Numbered from the stretch's first letter, positions 20,328 to 30,496 are shown. The stretch is DNA of 64,000 nt from Flagellimonas spongiicola (GCF_023502425.1 NZ_JAMFMA010000001.1:806001-870000); one strand, 5' to 3'. Numbers and translations are program-made. The notes: generated by a model from the sequence alone, not told the origin.

Positions 20328-20987
20328 CTATTGAAGCAGGGAAACTATATCCTTTTTTAACAGTTCGATGTCCTCGGTTGCAGTCCCGTTGTATACACCA
20401 CGGATTTGCTTTTGCTGATCGACCAAAACAAAATTAGGGGTGTGGATAAAATCCTGTAAACCACCATCACCATAATCAACAACGGCAAAGTAACTTTTCC
20501 GGGCCAGATTGTAAATATGGGATTTGTCCCCTGTGGTGATATTCCATTTTGAGTCTATTGCACTATGTCTTTCCGCATATTTTTTGAGGATGGGAACGCT
20601 ATCCAATTCTGGGGTAACTGACATGGAGAGGAACATCACATCATCATTGTTTCTAAAGGTTTTCTGTAATTCCTCCATATGATTGCTCATTATTGGACAG
20701 ATACTCGGGCAACGTGTAAAAAAGAAATCCGTAACATAAATTTTGTTCGCATAGGTGTCCTGGGTTATCGTTTTACCGTTTTGGTTGATTAGCTTAAAAT
20801 CAGAGACCAAATGTTCACTTTTACTATATTCCAGTTGGGCATCCACTAGCTCTGGGCTGAAATCCTGAGGGCCTAAAACAGGCAATTCATTCTTGTTAGG
20901 TAGGTTAATTACTAGAAAAACCAAAATACCCATGGTCAAGACGACCATGGACAATTTGTAGAGACTACCCCATTTTGGAGACTTCAT
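20328..20987 (-). CDS. SCO1/SenC family copper-binding thioredoxin-fold protein
   Basis: A 219-residue membrane-anchored protein (one hydrophobic segment, residues 13-29). It carries the SCO copper site CPSIC (Cys93/Cys97) and the distal His182 in DFIHTPNF. SCO proteins metallate the CuA centre of cytochrome oxidase or serve as periplasmic thiol-redox factors. It lies five bases after the His-rich TPR gene and 3' of the ApbE cluster on the same strand, suggesting a shared copper/redox role. Confidence 0.9.
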   Translation of the reverse strand: MKSPKWGSLYKLSMVVLTMGILVFLVINLPNKNELPVLGPQDFSPELVDAQLEYSKSEHLVSDFKLINQNGKTITQDTYANKIYVTDFFFTRCPSICPIMSNHMEELQKTFRNNDDVMFLSMSVTPELDSVPILKKYAERHSAIDSKWNITTGDKSHIYNLARKSYFAVVDYGDGGLQDFIHTPNFVLVDQQKQIRGVYNGTATEDIELLKKDIVSLLQ

Positions 20988-20992
20988 TTTGG

Positions 20993-22723
20993 TTATAAAA
21001 TTGAGGTATTGATTTTAATATCTGCATGTTCCCATGCCTTATCGAATTCTGTTTTGATTTTTGCTGCTTCATCTATTTTACCTTGCGCTTTTAGGCTATT
21101 ATGAAGGCCTATCAATGACCATCCATTTTGACGTAGTACATCCAAATCTTCTCGAAACACTTTTTCAGCTGCTTCGTACTTGTTGGCATTCATAAGGACT
21201 GCGCCCAAATTTTGTCGTGTTGGTACATGCCAGGCAGCTGGTTCAGTGTACGTTAGTTGGTCCTCATATTCAACAGCTTTTTCCAAGTGCATTATTGCTT
21301 TTGCAGTATCACCGTTCAAGGCGGCAAGTTCACCCGCAACCACCTCATAGGCAATTTTGGCGATGTTTACGGAAGGATTATGTGCTGTTGCAATCAATTC
21401 CTCTATTGCTGGATCGTTTTTCAAGGCCTCAATAGCATTCAATTCTTCTTGGGCTTCTTTTGCATTTCCTTTTCGAACAAACGCCATTCCACGGGCATAA
21501 TGGCGAATCAAATTCAAATGTTTGATATCCTTATTTGCAGCAGGGATGGTCAAAATTTCATTCCATTTCCCAAACCGGATATAGGACAACATTGGAGTTG
21601 AGGCGAAATCTTGTAAAAATGGCATGGTGATGAATTCACCAACAGGTACTTTTTCGGCGGTTTTTTTAGCCGCATCAATAGCGATTTCACTATCACCTAA
21701 CAAGCTAGCCGCAGACCATAAAAAATGAATATTATGCGGATAGTATCCTAAAGGATACAATCCTTGGGAATAACATTGTGAAATGTAATCCTCATCGGCC
21801 AAAATCGCAGCTTGGTTTGCCGTAACTGCATCCAAATAACGACCTACCCGTATGTAAATATGTGATGGCATATGCACTATATGCCCTGCAGCTGGCATCA
21901 GACCTCCTAATTTATCCGCACTTGCTACACCTAAATCAGGTTGTGGAAGTTCCACCATGTGGATATAATAATGATGTGCTCCTGGATTGTTGGGATTGAT
22001 TTCCATTGCCTTTTCCAAGGCCAATTTGGCAGCAGGGATGTTAGGGGAAGGATTTCCTTCATCGTCCCAGTAATTCCAAGGAACAGTATTCATTACGGAA
22101 GCTGCATATAGCACTTGGACCTCAGCGTCATCCGGGAATTCTTTAAGCACCTTGGCCATGGCATTCATGTACGCCATATTCAATTCGGCCACATCTTTTG
22201 TTAGGTCTTCGCTGTACCTTGCTGTCAAGGCATTAATCAATGCTTTTTCCTTGGCCGAAGCATTTGCAGAAAGTTTGACCGCCTTTGCAAGTGCCTCATT
22301 GGTTTTGATTTTGCGCTCATCTGGAGGTAACGGGTCATTGATATTTGGTCCTAAAGCATAAGCCTGACCCCAATACGTCATTGCCGCACCTGGATCTAAG
22401 CGGGAGGCTTCCATGAAAGAACGATGTGCCTCAGCATGGTTAAAGGCATACGTTAATTTTAAGCCTTGATTAAAAAAAGTTTGGGCGCGTTTATTAGCCG
22501 TGGTAATGGGATAAGTTAAATCTCCTAAATTTTCAAAAAGCGGTGAGATTTGCTGTGTGGAATCCACTACTTCCAATAAATAGGTTGTGGGTGTGCATTT
22601 AATAAAATTAAATGAAGCGCTCTGTCGAATTTCTTGCGTATTGGCTTCAGGATTATTGGCAAAGTGATGTACCAGCACAATCAATCCCAATGCAATGACT
22701 GCAATGCCGAGTTTGGTTTTCAT
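20993..22723 (-). CDS. Membrane-anchored TPR protein with conserved-looking His clusters
   Basis: A 576-residue protein beginning with an N-terminal hydrophobic anchor (residues 5-20); the ATG at 22723 is chosen because the frame upstream (to 22858) lacks any signal-like sequence. TPR helices are visible, for example AEAHRSFMEASRLDPGAAMTYWG and AAKLALEKAMEINPNNPGAH. Three histidine-rich stretches stand out: HHYYIHMVE (about 249-257), HIVHMPSHIYIR (about 278-289) and YYPHNIHFLW (about 326-335). These could bind metal or heme; that is inference. It is directly upstream of the SCO gene and downstream of DUF3570 (139-base gap). Confidence 0.75.
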   Translation of the reverse strand: MKTKLGIAVIALGLIVLVHHFANNPEANTQEIRQSASFNFIKCTPTTYLLEVVDSTQQISPLFENLGDLTYPITTANKRAQTFFNQGLKLTYAFNHAEAHRSFMEASRLDPGAAMTYWGQAYALGPNINDPLPPDERKIKTNEALAKAVKLSANASAKEKALINALTARYSEDLTKDVAELNMAYMNAMAKVLKEFPDDAEVQVLYAASVMNTVPWNYWDDEGNPSPNIPAAKLALEKAMEINPNNPGAHHYYIHMVELPQPDLGVASADKLGGLMPAAGHIVHMPSHIYIRVGRYLDAVTANQAAILADEDYISQCYSQGLYPLGYYPHNIHFLWSAASLLGDSEIAIDAAKKTAEKVPVGEFITMPFLQDFASTPMLSYIRFGKWNEILTIPAANKDIKHLNLIRHYARGMAFVRKGNAKEAQEELNAIEALKNDPAIEELIATAHNPSVNIAKIAYEVVAGELAALNGDTAKAIMHLEKAVEYEDQLTYTEPAAWHVPTRQNLGAVLMNANKYEAAEKVFREDLDVLRQNGWSLIGLHNSLKAQGKIDEAAKIKTEFDKAWEHADIKINTSIL

Positions 22724-22862
22724 AAGGTTCGCGTTGTTGTTAATTTCAAAGTGGCACAATATACCCAATCTAAATATAAGTAAATCAGATAGTTGTGTGT
22801 GTTGTCGTTTAGTGAGTATAAATGGTTGAATAAGACCATTTAGTCGCTTGGCAAGCAATGAT

Positions 22863-24080
22863 TTACTTTTTATTCTTTCTTTTTACCCTGCGTTTTTTTA
22901 GAAAATTAAAAGAAGTGGAGATGGTATGCGCGCGTAAGCCGTTAGATCTCGAATAGTAGAAATAGCGAAATGAAAAATTATGAAGTCCTCGATTTTTCCG
23001 ATTAGCGGGCCAATGTTTCCAACCTAGGCCGAAGGTCCATGTGTTTATGGTGGACAAATCGTAGTCCGAGGTATAATAGGATTCGCCAGGGTCGTGTTCT
23101 CCTTTTGGAGCGAAAAATCGTGAACCTTTTTGTGTATAAAACCTAGCACTTGGCAATATAGTCCACTTGGGTCCTAGTTTAATCGCGGTTTCGTTATCCA
23201 ATGTAAGTCCTAATATGCCAAAATCATCCGTATAGCCCCGAATTGAATTCTTGAAAATGATACCACCTTTGGTAAATGTATTCCAGCGCAGTGATACAGC
23301 AAGTTTTTGGCGTTCATCAGGTAAATGCTCAACTCCGCGGGTATCGTCATTAAAAAAGATGCGATGAAACGGCGTTGCCAATAAACCGCGTTGTAAGCTC
23401 AGCACCGAAAATATACCAATGGTGTTGCGTTGATCCACAACTTGTGTAAATCCCAGACTTAAATTATACGAATCCCGTTTGTAGTCATCGTACCATTCTT
23501 GAAACCTAAGCTCTACAGGATAGATCAAGAATTGGGGCTCGGAAAGAAAACCGTCATCCAGTCTACCCCAGCGTAAATCATCATTGAAAACCTGAAGTTC
23601 TGCGGAATAGGTTCGCATATCGTTTTTAGACGTTTTGCTCCAACCCAAAAACTTGCCAAAGGAAGCATAATCCGATTCAATTGAACCACTCAAACCAATG
23701 GTTACGGTGGTTTTGCTTTTTTCTAAATACCTAGAATATGTTAATGCGGAATAGCTCCGTGCATCCAATCTTGAAGCGGAAGATTGGATATTGTCAATAT
23801 TATCTGTTGAAGCCGAGGAAATGATATCTGCACCCAATTGAAAATGGTAACTGTTCTTGCCAACGGTTTTATTCATATTGAACGATGGACCATATACGGT
23901 TAATCGCTCTGTTCCTTCACCTCCGGTTACTGCAGAATTATCCCCGCTTTGTAAATAGTGGTTATAGAGTAACTCTACTTCGGTTTCTTTAAGTTTGAAT
24001 TCAGATTTTTCCCGTTCCTGTGCTTTTGCTACGAGAAATGAGAAAGCAAGACTACCTACAAGTACGGTGCGTTTGTTCAT
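22863..24080 (-). CDS. DUF3570 family outer-membrane beta-barrel protein
   Basis: A 405-residue exported protein (signal peptide ending VAKAQ). After an N-terminal motif SGDNSAVTGGEGTERL (about residues 46-61), which I recognise as the start of DUF3570 proteins, it consists of alternating amphipathic strands with aromatic girdles and a final strand typical of outer-membrane barrels, then a basic tail KKRRVKRKNKK. Function unknown. It starts one base after the DUF4266 stop in the ApbE operon. Confidence 0.85.
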   Translation of the reverse strand: MNKRTVLVGSLAFSFLVAKAQEREKSEFKLKETEVELLYNHYLQSGDNSAVTGGEGTERLTVYGPSFNMNKTVGKNSYHFQLGADIISSASTDNIDNIQSSASRLDARSYSALTYSRYLEKSKTTVTIGLSGSIESDYASFGKFLGWSKTSKNDMRTYSAELQVFNDDLRWGRLDDGFLSEPQFLIYPVELRFQEWYDDYKRDSYNLSLGFTQVVDQRNTIGIFSVLSLQRGLLATPFHRIFFNDDTRGVEHLPDERQKLAVSLRWNTFTKGGIIFKNSIRGYTDDFGILGLTLDNETAIKLGPKWTILPSARFYTQKGSRFFAPKGEHDPGESYYTSDYDLSTINTWTFGLGWKHWPANRKNRGLHNFSFRYFYYSRSNGLRAHTISTSFNFLKKRRVKRKNKK

Positions 24081-24305
24081 TTAATTGCAACCGCAGCCTC
24101 CACTGCCTTTTTTGCCCTCTGCAACCACTGCACCCTCCCGAATTGCGCAAACATATTGATGGAACTTGACTGCACTAGAGCCTGCCATTAACATTTCTGG
24201 GTCGTTTATGTATTGTCGCTCGTATGGTTTTAATGTTGTGGAACAGGATTCCATACAGATTAGCACACTTCCCAATAAAATGAATCTATACAGGTATCGC
24301 TTCAT
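24081..24305 (-). CDS. DUF4266 small lipoprotein with Cys-rich tail
   Basis: A 74-residue lipoprotein (lipobox CMESC). The family segment LKPYERQYINDPEMLMAG is followed by FHQYVCAIREGAVVAEGKKG and a glycine/cysteine tail SGGCGCN. The DUF4266 family is regularly found beside DUF3570 and ApbE; function unknown. It overlaps the 3' end of apbE by 20 bases, so translation is probably coupled. The GGCGC tail could be a metal site or a modification site (inference). Confidence 0.85.
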   Translation of the reverse strand: MKRYLYRFILLGSVLICMESCSTTLKPYERQYINDPEMLMAGSSAVKFHQYVCAIREGAVVAEGKKGSGGCGCN

Positions 24306-25218
24306 ATTGTAATTGTTTGGTGAAGGTTACTTTGTTTTCATCGTCTATAAAAATGCCGTGTGTTTGTGGCAATTGGTTCAAAAAAGTAACGCCTTTTGGC
24401 ATTCCCATGGTATATACTGCTGTAGCGAGTGCATCGGACAATTCAGCGCTGGGTGAAAATATGGATACACTTTTGATTCCCGTAACAGGCAATCCGGTTT
24501 TTGGATTTACCGTATGGGAATAACGTTTACCCTTGTGAACAAAGTGTTGTTCATAATCACCAGATGTAGCAACAGCAGCATTGTTTAGCGGGATATAAAA
24601 CAAACTTTGCTTTCTATTATCCGGATTGGCTATGCCAATGCGCCAATCATTACAATTTTCATCCTGTCCAAAAGCCGTTAAATCCCCACTGGCGTCGATA
24701 TAACCATTTTGAATTCCAGCAGAGCGCCATTTATCACGCACCTTATCCGCGGCATATCCTTTGCCAATGGCCGCTAAACTAATACGCATTCCCTTTTTTC
24801 TTAAATATGCAGTATGCTGGTCTTCATTCAACTGTAAATTCTGAAATCCAACCATTTCAAGCATAGGTTTGATATCCGATTCTTTTGGTAGTTCAAAAGC
24901 CTTGTTTTTGAATCGATACAATTGCTTTAACGGTCCCATTGTAATATCAAAATATCCTTTGGCTAAATGAGATATTTGAATAGCGCGCTTCAACAATTCT
25001 ATCACCTCAGAGTTGACTTCAATTTCTTCAATCCCTGCGTTTGCATTGATTTTACCAATTGCGGAATCTTCTTTGAATTCAGACAATAGCCCCTCAATTC
25101 TTTGAATTTCAGCCACGCCTTCGTCCAATAGTTTTTCCGCTTGAACGGCATCATTCAACACTAGGCCCAGTTCAAAAGTGCAACCCATAAGTTTACTTTG
25201 TCTTTTGAACTTTTGCAT
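24286..25218 (-). CDS. apbE: FAD:protein FMN transferase
   Basis: A 310-residue ApbE-family enzyme, which covalently attaches FMN from FAD to Ser/Thr of exported proteins. Visible are LAAIGKGYAADKVRDKW (the AxGKGYAaD signature, about residues 145-161), ASGDLTAFG (flavin site), HTVNPKTGLPV (HxxdPxTG, about 235-245) and the C-terminal SDALATAVYTMG (Mg-binding DA/ATA motif). No signal peptide is evident at the N-terminus (MQKFKRQSKLMGCTFEL), unusual for an enzyme normally exported; a lipobox-like LMGC at residues 11-14 lacks a hydrophobic lead. The substrate is not obvious in the window. Confidence 0.92.
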   Translation of the reverse strand: MQKFKRQSKLMGCTFELGLVLNDAVQAEKLLDEGVAEIQRIEGLLSEFKEDSAIGKINANAGIEEIEVNSEVIELLKRAIQISHLAKGYFDITMGPLKQLYRFKNKAFELPKESDIKPMLEMVGFQNLQLNEDQHTAYLRKKGMRISLAAIGKGYAADKVRDKWRSAGIQNGYIDASGDLTAFGQDENCNDWRIGIANPDNRKQSLFYIPLNNAAVATSGDYEQHFVHKGKRYSHTVNPKTGLPVTGIKSVSIFSPSAELSDALATAVYTMGMPKGVTFLNQLPQTHGIFIDDENKVTFTKQLQYEAIPV

Positions 25219-25626
25219 TTATTCGGGAAGATGAATTTTGATTTGATGGATGAAGTCAGCTGTGCTTTGGTCGATATATTCCAGATTTGCTCGTTCGCCG
25301 GTATTTACATTGACCAAAATGATGGTGGGAAAAATGCCCTGGAAATTATACTTTTCAGCCATTTCTGAATTATAGGCTTTGGTAGCAGCATCCTGTTCCT
25401 TGCGCTGAGGGAAATCTATTCGTTCCAAGGAAATTTCTGTGTTACTCATAAAGCCTTGAAAGGTATCATCGGTGAGTACGTTACGCTCCAAACGAATGCA
25501 ATTTACACACCAATCTGAACCTTCAAACAGGATTAACTTGTACTGGGAGTCTGCTCGTTCTGGTATAAACGAAAAGAGCGTGAATACCAAAATTAACAGT
25601 GAAATGAATTTTGAGGTTGATTTCAT
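25219..25626 (-). CDS. Exported thioredoxin-family protein
   Basis: A 135-residue thioredoxin-fold protein with a signal peptide (about residues 1-25). The redox motif is WCVNC (Cys40/Cys43), followed by a long alpha segment and a GIFPTIILV cis-Pro strand. It is similar in size to the thioredoxin-like (DUF255/Thioredoxin_7) proteins that act as periplasmic disulfide reductases. It is the first gene of the ApbE operon; its stop adjoins the apbE start. Confidence 0.87.
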   Translation of the reverse strand: MKSTSKFISLLILVFTLFSFIPERADSQYKLILFEGSDWCVNCIRLERNVLTDDTFQGFMSNTEISLERIDFPQRKEQDAATKAYNSEMAEKYNFQGIFPTIILVNVNTGERANLEYIDQSTADFIHQIKIHLPE

Positions 25627-25660
25627 TCTTACTGTATGTTCATATACTAAGATAGTCTAG

Positions 25661-27091
25661 TTAGCAATCACTTAAAAATACGCCAACCGCCAAACCACCT
25701 TCTGAGGTTTCTTTATATTTCGTGTTCATGTCCTTTGCAGTTTCCCACATAGTACTTACCACCTTATCTAAAGGAACTTTTGCATCCTTAGGGTCTGTGT
25801 CCAGTGCCAGTTCAGCAGCATTGATAGCTTTTATGGCTCCCATGGAATTTCGTTCTATACAAGGCACTTGCACCAAACCGCCTATGGGATCACAAGTCAG
25901 TCCTAAATGATGTTCCATTGCAATCTCAGCGGCAATTAAAACTTGGTCTGGCGTTCCACCTAAAAGCTCCGTAAGTGCTCCAGCAGCCATGGCCGAAGAA
26001 ACCCCGATTTCTGCTTGACATCCGCCCATTGCTGCCGAAATTGTAGCTCCTTTTTTAAAAATACTTCCAATTTCACCAGCTACCAATAAAAACTTTTTTA
26101 TGTGCTCAAAATCCGCTTTATGGTTTTCTATTACCATATAATACATTAACACAGCTGGAATTACACCTGCACTCCCATTGGTTGGAGCGGTCACCACACG
26201 ACCCAAGGAGGCATTGACTTCATTTACGCTTAAGGCGAAGCAACTTACCCATTTGAAAATTTGTCGAAACTTAACAGTGGTTTTGCGAATAACTTCCAAC
26301 CATTCCTGAGGATTGGAGTAGGAGAGTTCACCTTTTAACTTTTGGTGCATTTCATATGCCCTGCGTCGCACATTCAAACCTCCTGGTAAAACACCTTCCG
26401 TATGACATCCTAAATACATGCATTCCAACATGGTGGACCATACGCGATTTATCTCTTTATCAATTTCTGTAGGTGTACGTAGCGAAAGCTCGTTTTCCAG
26501 CACAACCTCAGAGATAGGTTTAGCTTTGGTTTGACAGTAATTTAAGAGCTCATCACCTGTTTTTATTGGACACGGAAACGATTTGAATACCTGCTTATTT
26601 TCCTTAGCATGCTCCAAAGCTTCTTTGACCACAAATCCGCCACCAATAGAGTAATAGGTTTCCTGAACGGTAGTTCCATCTTCCAAGCGGGCTTCAAATC
26701 GCATGCCGTTAGCGTGGAACGGTAAAAATTCTTTTTTGAAATGGATATTGGATTCAAAACCAAAAGGAATCGACTTTTTACCGCCTAATTTCAGTTGACC
26801 ACTTTGCTTCAATTCCTCCAACGTTGGATCAATAGAAGCAGTTGGAACCGTTTCAGGGTCGGCTCCAAGCAATCCCATAACAACTGCCACATCCGTAGCA
26901 TGGCCTTTTCCTGTCAAGGATAGGGATCCATAAAGATAGACGTCTATAGTTGCAACAGTTTCAAATTGTTTATGCTCTTGGAGTTCATCTATCCATCTTT
27001 CTGCAGCTCTCCAAGGTCCTAATGTATGGGAGCTAGATGGTCCAACTCCAATTTTCAACATATCAAAAACGCTGATACATTCCACGGGCAA
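25661..27091 (-). CDS. sdaA: L-serine ammonia-lyase (iron-sulfur)
   Basis: A 476-residue single-chain serine dehydratase converting L-serine to pyruvate and ammonia. The N-terminal beta-domain starts with [20 protein letters not shown] (the SSSHT signature). The alpha domain carries candidate cluster cysteines in [34 protein letters not shown] and CFALS. Length matches the fused E. coli SdaA/SdaB type. It is separated from the thioredoxin gene by 34 bases, and could precede the ApbE operon in one transcript; a functional link is not evident. Confidence 0.94.
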   Translation of the reverse strand: MPVECISVFDMLKIGVGPSSSHTLGPWRAAERWIDELQEHKQFETVATIDVYLYGSLSLTGKGHATDVAVVMGLLGADPETVPTASIDPTLEELKQSGQLKLGGKKSIPFGFESNIHFKKEFLPFHANGMRFEARLEDGTTVQETYYSIGGGFVVKEALEHAKENKQVFKSFPCPIKTGDELLNYCQTKAKPISEVVLENELSLRTPTEIDKEINRVWSTMLECMYLGCHTEGVLPGGLNVRRRAYEMHQKLKGELSYSNPQEWLEVIRKTTVKFRQIFKWVSCFALSVNEVNASLGRVVTAPTNGSAGVIPAVLMYYMVIENHKADFEHIKKFLLVAGEIGSIFKKGATISAAMGGCQAEIGVSSAMAAGALTELLGGTPDQVLIAAEIAMEHHLGLTCDPIGGLVQVPCIERNSMGAIKAINAAELALDTDPKDAKVPLDKVVSTMWETAKDMNTKYKETSEGGLAVGVFLSDC

Positions 27092-27225
27092 AATTGTTTA
27101 GTCAAATATAAGAAGAGCGATGTTAGTTTTCGTGGCTCTTTCGCAGATGTTAAAAATTAATTTAACATTTTACTTATCGGTCCTGCAACTGACCAATGTG
27201 CAGTTCTAAAACATATTTTAAATGT

Positions 27226-27268
27226 CTGCCACCTTGTCATATTCAATGGCATGGCATGATCATTGACA
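27226..27268 (+). promoter_or_regulatory. Candidate heat-shock control region of dnaK
   Basis: In the 227-base gap before dnaK lie CTGCCACCTTGTCA (27226-27239, an imperfect inverted repeat) and TGGCATG-ATCA-TTGACA (27252-27268). The latter resembles a sigma-54 -24/-12 element, with the invariant GG at -24 but GA instead of GC at -12. The tandem ATGGCATGGC precedes it. The ATG of dnaK follows 50 bases later. No CIRCE palindrome is visible. The sigma-54 reading is inference. Confidence 0.35.
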
Positions 27269-27318
27269 TGTTATGTGCGAGACAAAAATGAATTTTCAAC
27301 GATATAACTTTAAATAAA

Positions 27319-29235
27319 ATGAGCAAAATTATAGGTATAGACTTGGGTACGACCAACTCCTGCGTCTCTGTAATGGAGGGTAACGAGCCCGTGGTAATCC
27401 CAAATGCTGAAGGGAAGAGAACCACTCCTTCAGTCATAGCCTTTGTTGAAGGTGGTGAGATTAAGGTGGGTGACCCGGCAAAGCGTCAGGCGGTAACCAA
27501 TCCTCATAAAACTATTTATTCCATCAAGAGGTTCATGGGAAATAAATTCTCTGAATCAAAAAAAGAAGCTGATCGTGTTCCTTACAATGTTGTAAAGGGA
27601 GATAACGATACGCCTCGGGTAGATATTGATGGACGTTTATACACTCCCCAAGAGTTATCTGCTATGATTCTTCAGAAAATGAAGAAAACTGCAGAAGATT
27701 ATTTGGGACAAGATGTGAGCAGAGCTGTTATTACTGTTCCTGCTTATTTCAATGATTCCCAACGACAGGCAACAAAAGAGGCAGGTGAAATTGCTGGTTT
27801 GACGGTAGAGCGAATCATTAATGAACCTACTGCGGCCTCCTTGGCATATGGTTTGGATAAAAAAGATACAGACCGAAAAATCGTGGTTTTCGATTTTGGT
27901 GGCGGTACTCATGACGTTTCCATTTTGGAATTAGGTGATGGTGTTTTTGAAGTATTGGCAACGGATGGTGATACCCATTTAGGTGGTGATGATGTTGATC
28001 AAAAGATCATAGACTGGTTGGCAGAGGAATTCAAAGCTGATGAAGGTATGGATTTGAGAGAGGATGCCATGGCCTTGCAACGTTTACGTGAAGCTGCAGA
28101 AAAAGCCAAAATTGAATTGTCTGCGTCAGCTCAAACAGAAATAAACCTACCGTATGTTACGGCTACAGCATCTGGACCAAAGCACTTGGTAAGATCATTG
28201 AGTCGTGCAAAATTTGAGCAATTGATTGATGACTTGGTCAAGAGAACCATTGAACCTTGTGAGACTGCTCTTAAGAATGCAGGACTATCCAAAAGTGACA
28301 TTGATGAAATCATCTTGGTAGGTGGTTCCACTCGAATTCCTGCAGTTCAAGAAGCTGTTGAACAATTCTTCGGCAAAAAGCCTTCAAAAGGAGTAAACCC
28401 AGATGAGGTAGTTGCGGTTGGAGCTGCTATTCAAGGTGGTGTATTGACTGGTGATGTAAAAGATGTGTTGTTATTGGATGTTACGCCATTGTCATTGGGT
28501 ATTGAAACCATGGGAAGTGTCTTTACCAAATTGATAGAGGCAAATACAACCATTCCTACCAAGAAATCACAGGTGTTTTCCACAGCGGCGGACAATCAGC
28601 CTTCTGTAGAAATCCATGTATTGCAAGGGGAGCGTCCAATGGCTGCTGATAACAAGACTATTGGTAGATTCCATTTAGATGGGATACCACCTGCGCCAAG
28701 AGGAACACCTCAAATTGAAGTTACCTTTGATATTGATGCCAATGGTATCATCAAAGTATCTGCAACAGACAAGGCAACAAACAAAACACAGGATATCCGA
28801 ATTGAAGCTTCTTCTGGTTTGACCGATGAAGAAATCCAAAAGATGAAAGCCGAAGCGGAAGCTAATGCTGAAGCAGATAAAGCTGCTAAAGAAAAAGCGG
28901 ATAAGTTGAATGAAGCGGATGGAATGATTTTCCAAACAGAAAAACAACTTAACGAATTTGGAGATAAGCTTTCTGATGATAAGAAGAAGCCGATAGAAGA
29001 GGCATTGGAAGAATTAAAGAAGGCCTATGAGACCAAAGATGTAGCGGTAATTGAACCGGCTTTGGAGAAAATCAACGAGGCATGGAAGGTCGCTTCTGAG
29101 GAAATGTATAAAGCACAGGCTGATGCTGCTCAAGCTAATGGCGCTGGTCCAGAAGCGGCAGCAGGTGATGCAGGTGCAAATGATGCCGCGGAAGGAGATA
29201 ATGTAGAAGATGTTGATTTTGAAGAAGTAAAGTAA
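27319..29235 (+). CDS. dnaK: Molecular chaperone DnaK (Hsp70)
   Basis: A 638-residue Hsp70 of normal length. The ATPase domain has [17 protein letters not shown] (residues 4-20), [28 protein letters not shown] and [13 protein letters not shown]. The linker [16 protein letters not shown] leads to the substrate-binding beta-domain and helical lid, and the C-terminus ends in the acidic EEVK-type tail ([10 protein letters not shown]). It acts with DnaJ and GrpE, which are not in the window, in folding and heat-shock response. Transcribed alone, with a bidirectional terminator downstream. Confidence 0.98.
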   Translation: MSKIIGIDLGTTNSCVSVMEGNEPVVIPNAEGKRTTPSVIAFVEGGEIKVGDPAKRQAVTNPHKTIYSIKRFMGNKFSESKKEADRVPYNVVKGDNDTPRVDIDGRLYTPQELSAMILQKMKKTAEDYLGQDVSRAVITVPAYFNDSQRQATKEAGEIAGLTVERIINEPTAASLAYGLDKKDTDRKIVVFDFGGGTHDVSILELGDGVFEVLATDGDTHLGGDDVDQKIIDWLAEEFKADEGMDLREDAMALQRLREAAEKAKIELSASAQTEINLPYVTATASGPKHLVRSLSRAKFEQLIDDLVKRTIEPCETALKNAGLSKSDIDEIILVGGSTRIPAVQEAVEQFFGKKPSKGVNPDEVVAVGAAIQGGVLTGDVKDVLLLDVTPLSLGIETMGSVFTKLIEANTTIPTKKSQVFSTAADNQPSVEIHVLQGERPMAADNKTIGRFHLDGIPPAPRGTPQIEVTFDIDANGIIKVSATDKATNKTQDIRIEASSGLTDEEIQKMKAEAEANAEADKAAKEKADKLNEADGMIFQTEKQLNEFGDKLSDDKKKPIEEALEELKKAYETKDVAVIEPALEKINEAWKVASEEMYKAQADAAQANGAGPEAAAGDAGANDAAEGDNVEDVDFEEVK

Positions 29236-29257
29236 TCTTCAGATTAATTCATAAAAA

Positions 29258-29282
29258 GGCCCTCTAAAAAGAGGGCTTTTTT
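29258..29282. terminator. Bidirectional terminator between dnaK and outer-membrane protein gene
   Basis: GCCCTCT (29259-29265) pairs with AGAGGGC (29270-29276) across four As. A run of Ts follows on the + side, and CTTTTT follows on the - side, so it can serve both convergent genes. Confidence 0.85.
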
Positions 29283-29287
29283 ATTTT

Positions 29288-30496
29288 CTAAAATATTGCA
29301 TAGGAGGCACCAATGGTAAAATTGGTAATAGTACCATTAACAGCTTGGCGTAAGGGATCATCTTTAAAGGAATATCTAAAGTCCAATTCAAGTTTGCCTA
29401 TTTGAAAACCACCACCTAAGGCAATGTTAAATACGGTTTGATTAAAGCTTTGATCTATAAGACTGGGTTGAGGAGTAATATTGCCGTTTAGATTGTTATT
29501 TACAACAAAATATGGCCCCAAGAAGAAACTCGAGTCTTCACCAAACAATACGTGGTATCTACCACCAAATTGTATTCTTAAAAAGGGATAACTCACAGTA
29601 TTTTCAAATTCATCGGTTTGATTATCGGATTCATAGGCAAAATTATAATTGACATCAGCCAAAACGGATACTCTTTTATTTGGTGATTTTGCCCTAACAC
29701 CAAAACCGATCATGGGATGCAGCTTTTGTTCATATTCTAGATCATCGTTGGCATTGTTGTTGCCAAGAACATGTGCTTCTAATTTAGAAGAATTCAAACC
29801 CACATTGAAAACAAAATTAATGCTACCCTTGTTTTTGGAAGTCAAAGATGTTTCAATGGCAGCTGTACTATTATCTCCGGAACAATTATTATTGGTAATG
29901 AAGTACTTGATGAGGGCACTCTTCTTAAAATCGGGGATTTTGATATCCGAATCATAGGAACAGGCAATGTGACCTTTAAGTTGTCTTATGTAGCCTTTGT
30001 TTTCAGTAATATACTCACTACTAATACTGGTGGGATCATTTCTGAACGTGTATTTTTTGTACACCAATTGCGTTATTCCGGTAGCATCGGTTTTGAAAAA
30101 GAACTTTTCTGAACCATTGTTTCTAAAGGTATATAAGGATTTTTCACCCTGCACCAGTGCTTTCAGCAATATGCTTTGTTTTTCATATTCCAGTTCCCGG
30201 TTACTGTTTATTCTTGAAGTTGCATCACTTGATAAATCAGCAAGCATGTCAAATCTTTGATACTTTACAATTCCATAAACCTCGATTTCATTTAGCAGGG
30301 ATGTTTGGTAATTTTCGGATCTACCATCTTTTGTGTTTCTGAATGTAATGGCAAACGGGTTGTTCGTCCAGTTTTTTTTCTTGATGTAGCCCTCTTTTTT
30401 TTCTCCATTTTTTAGGACAATATGTCCTTCTTGAAAATTGAATTGGGCGGTACTTAAGAAGGGAATGAAAAATAAAATAACAATAAAAGTTCTCAT
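29288..30496 (-). CDS. Exported outer-membrane beta-barrel-like protein
   Basis: A 402-residue protein with a signal peptide (about residues 1-17, ending FLSTAQ). The N-terminal half (to about 215) is a soluble beta-rich region with GHIVLKNGEKKEGYIKKKNW. The C-terminal half has alternating strands (FVFNVGLNSSKLEAHVLG, FLRIQFGGRYHVLF, FNIALGGGFQIGKLELDFRY) ending in FTIGASYAIF, the aromatic end expected of an outer-membrane barrel. Function unknown. Single gene, convergent with dnaK. Confidence 0.7.
   Translation of the reverse strand: MRTFIVILFFIPFLSTAQFNFQEGHIVLKNGEKKEGYIKKKNWTNNPFAITFRNTKDGRSENYQTSLLNEIEVYGIVKYQRFDMLADLSSDATSRINSNRELEYEKQSILLKALVQGEKSLYTFRNNGSEKFFFKTDATGITQLVYKKYTFRNDPTSISSEYITENKGYIRQLKGHIACSYDSDIKIPDFKKSALIKYFITNNNCSGDNSTAAIETSLTSKNKGSINFVFNVGLNSSKLEAHVLGNNNANDDLEYEQKLHPMIGFGVRAKSPNKRVSVLADVNYNFAYESDNQTDEFENTVSYPFLRIQFGGRYHVLFGEDSSFFLGPYFVVNNNLNGNITPQPSLIDQSFNQTVFNIALGGGFQIGKLELDFRYSFKDDPLRQAVNGTITNFTIGASYAIF

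Noticed and set aside
27092..27318. CIRCE element upstream of dnaK
   Set aside because: No TTAGCACTC-N9-GAGTGCTAA palindrome is visible in the intergenic sequence.
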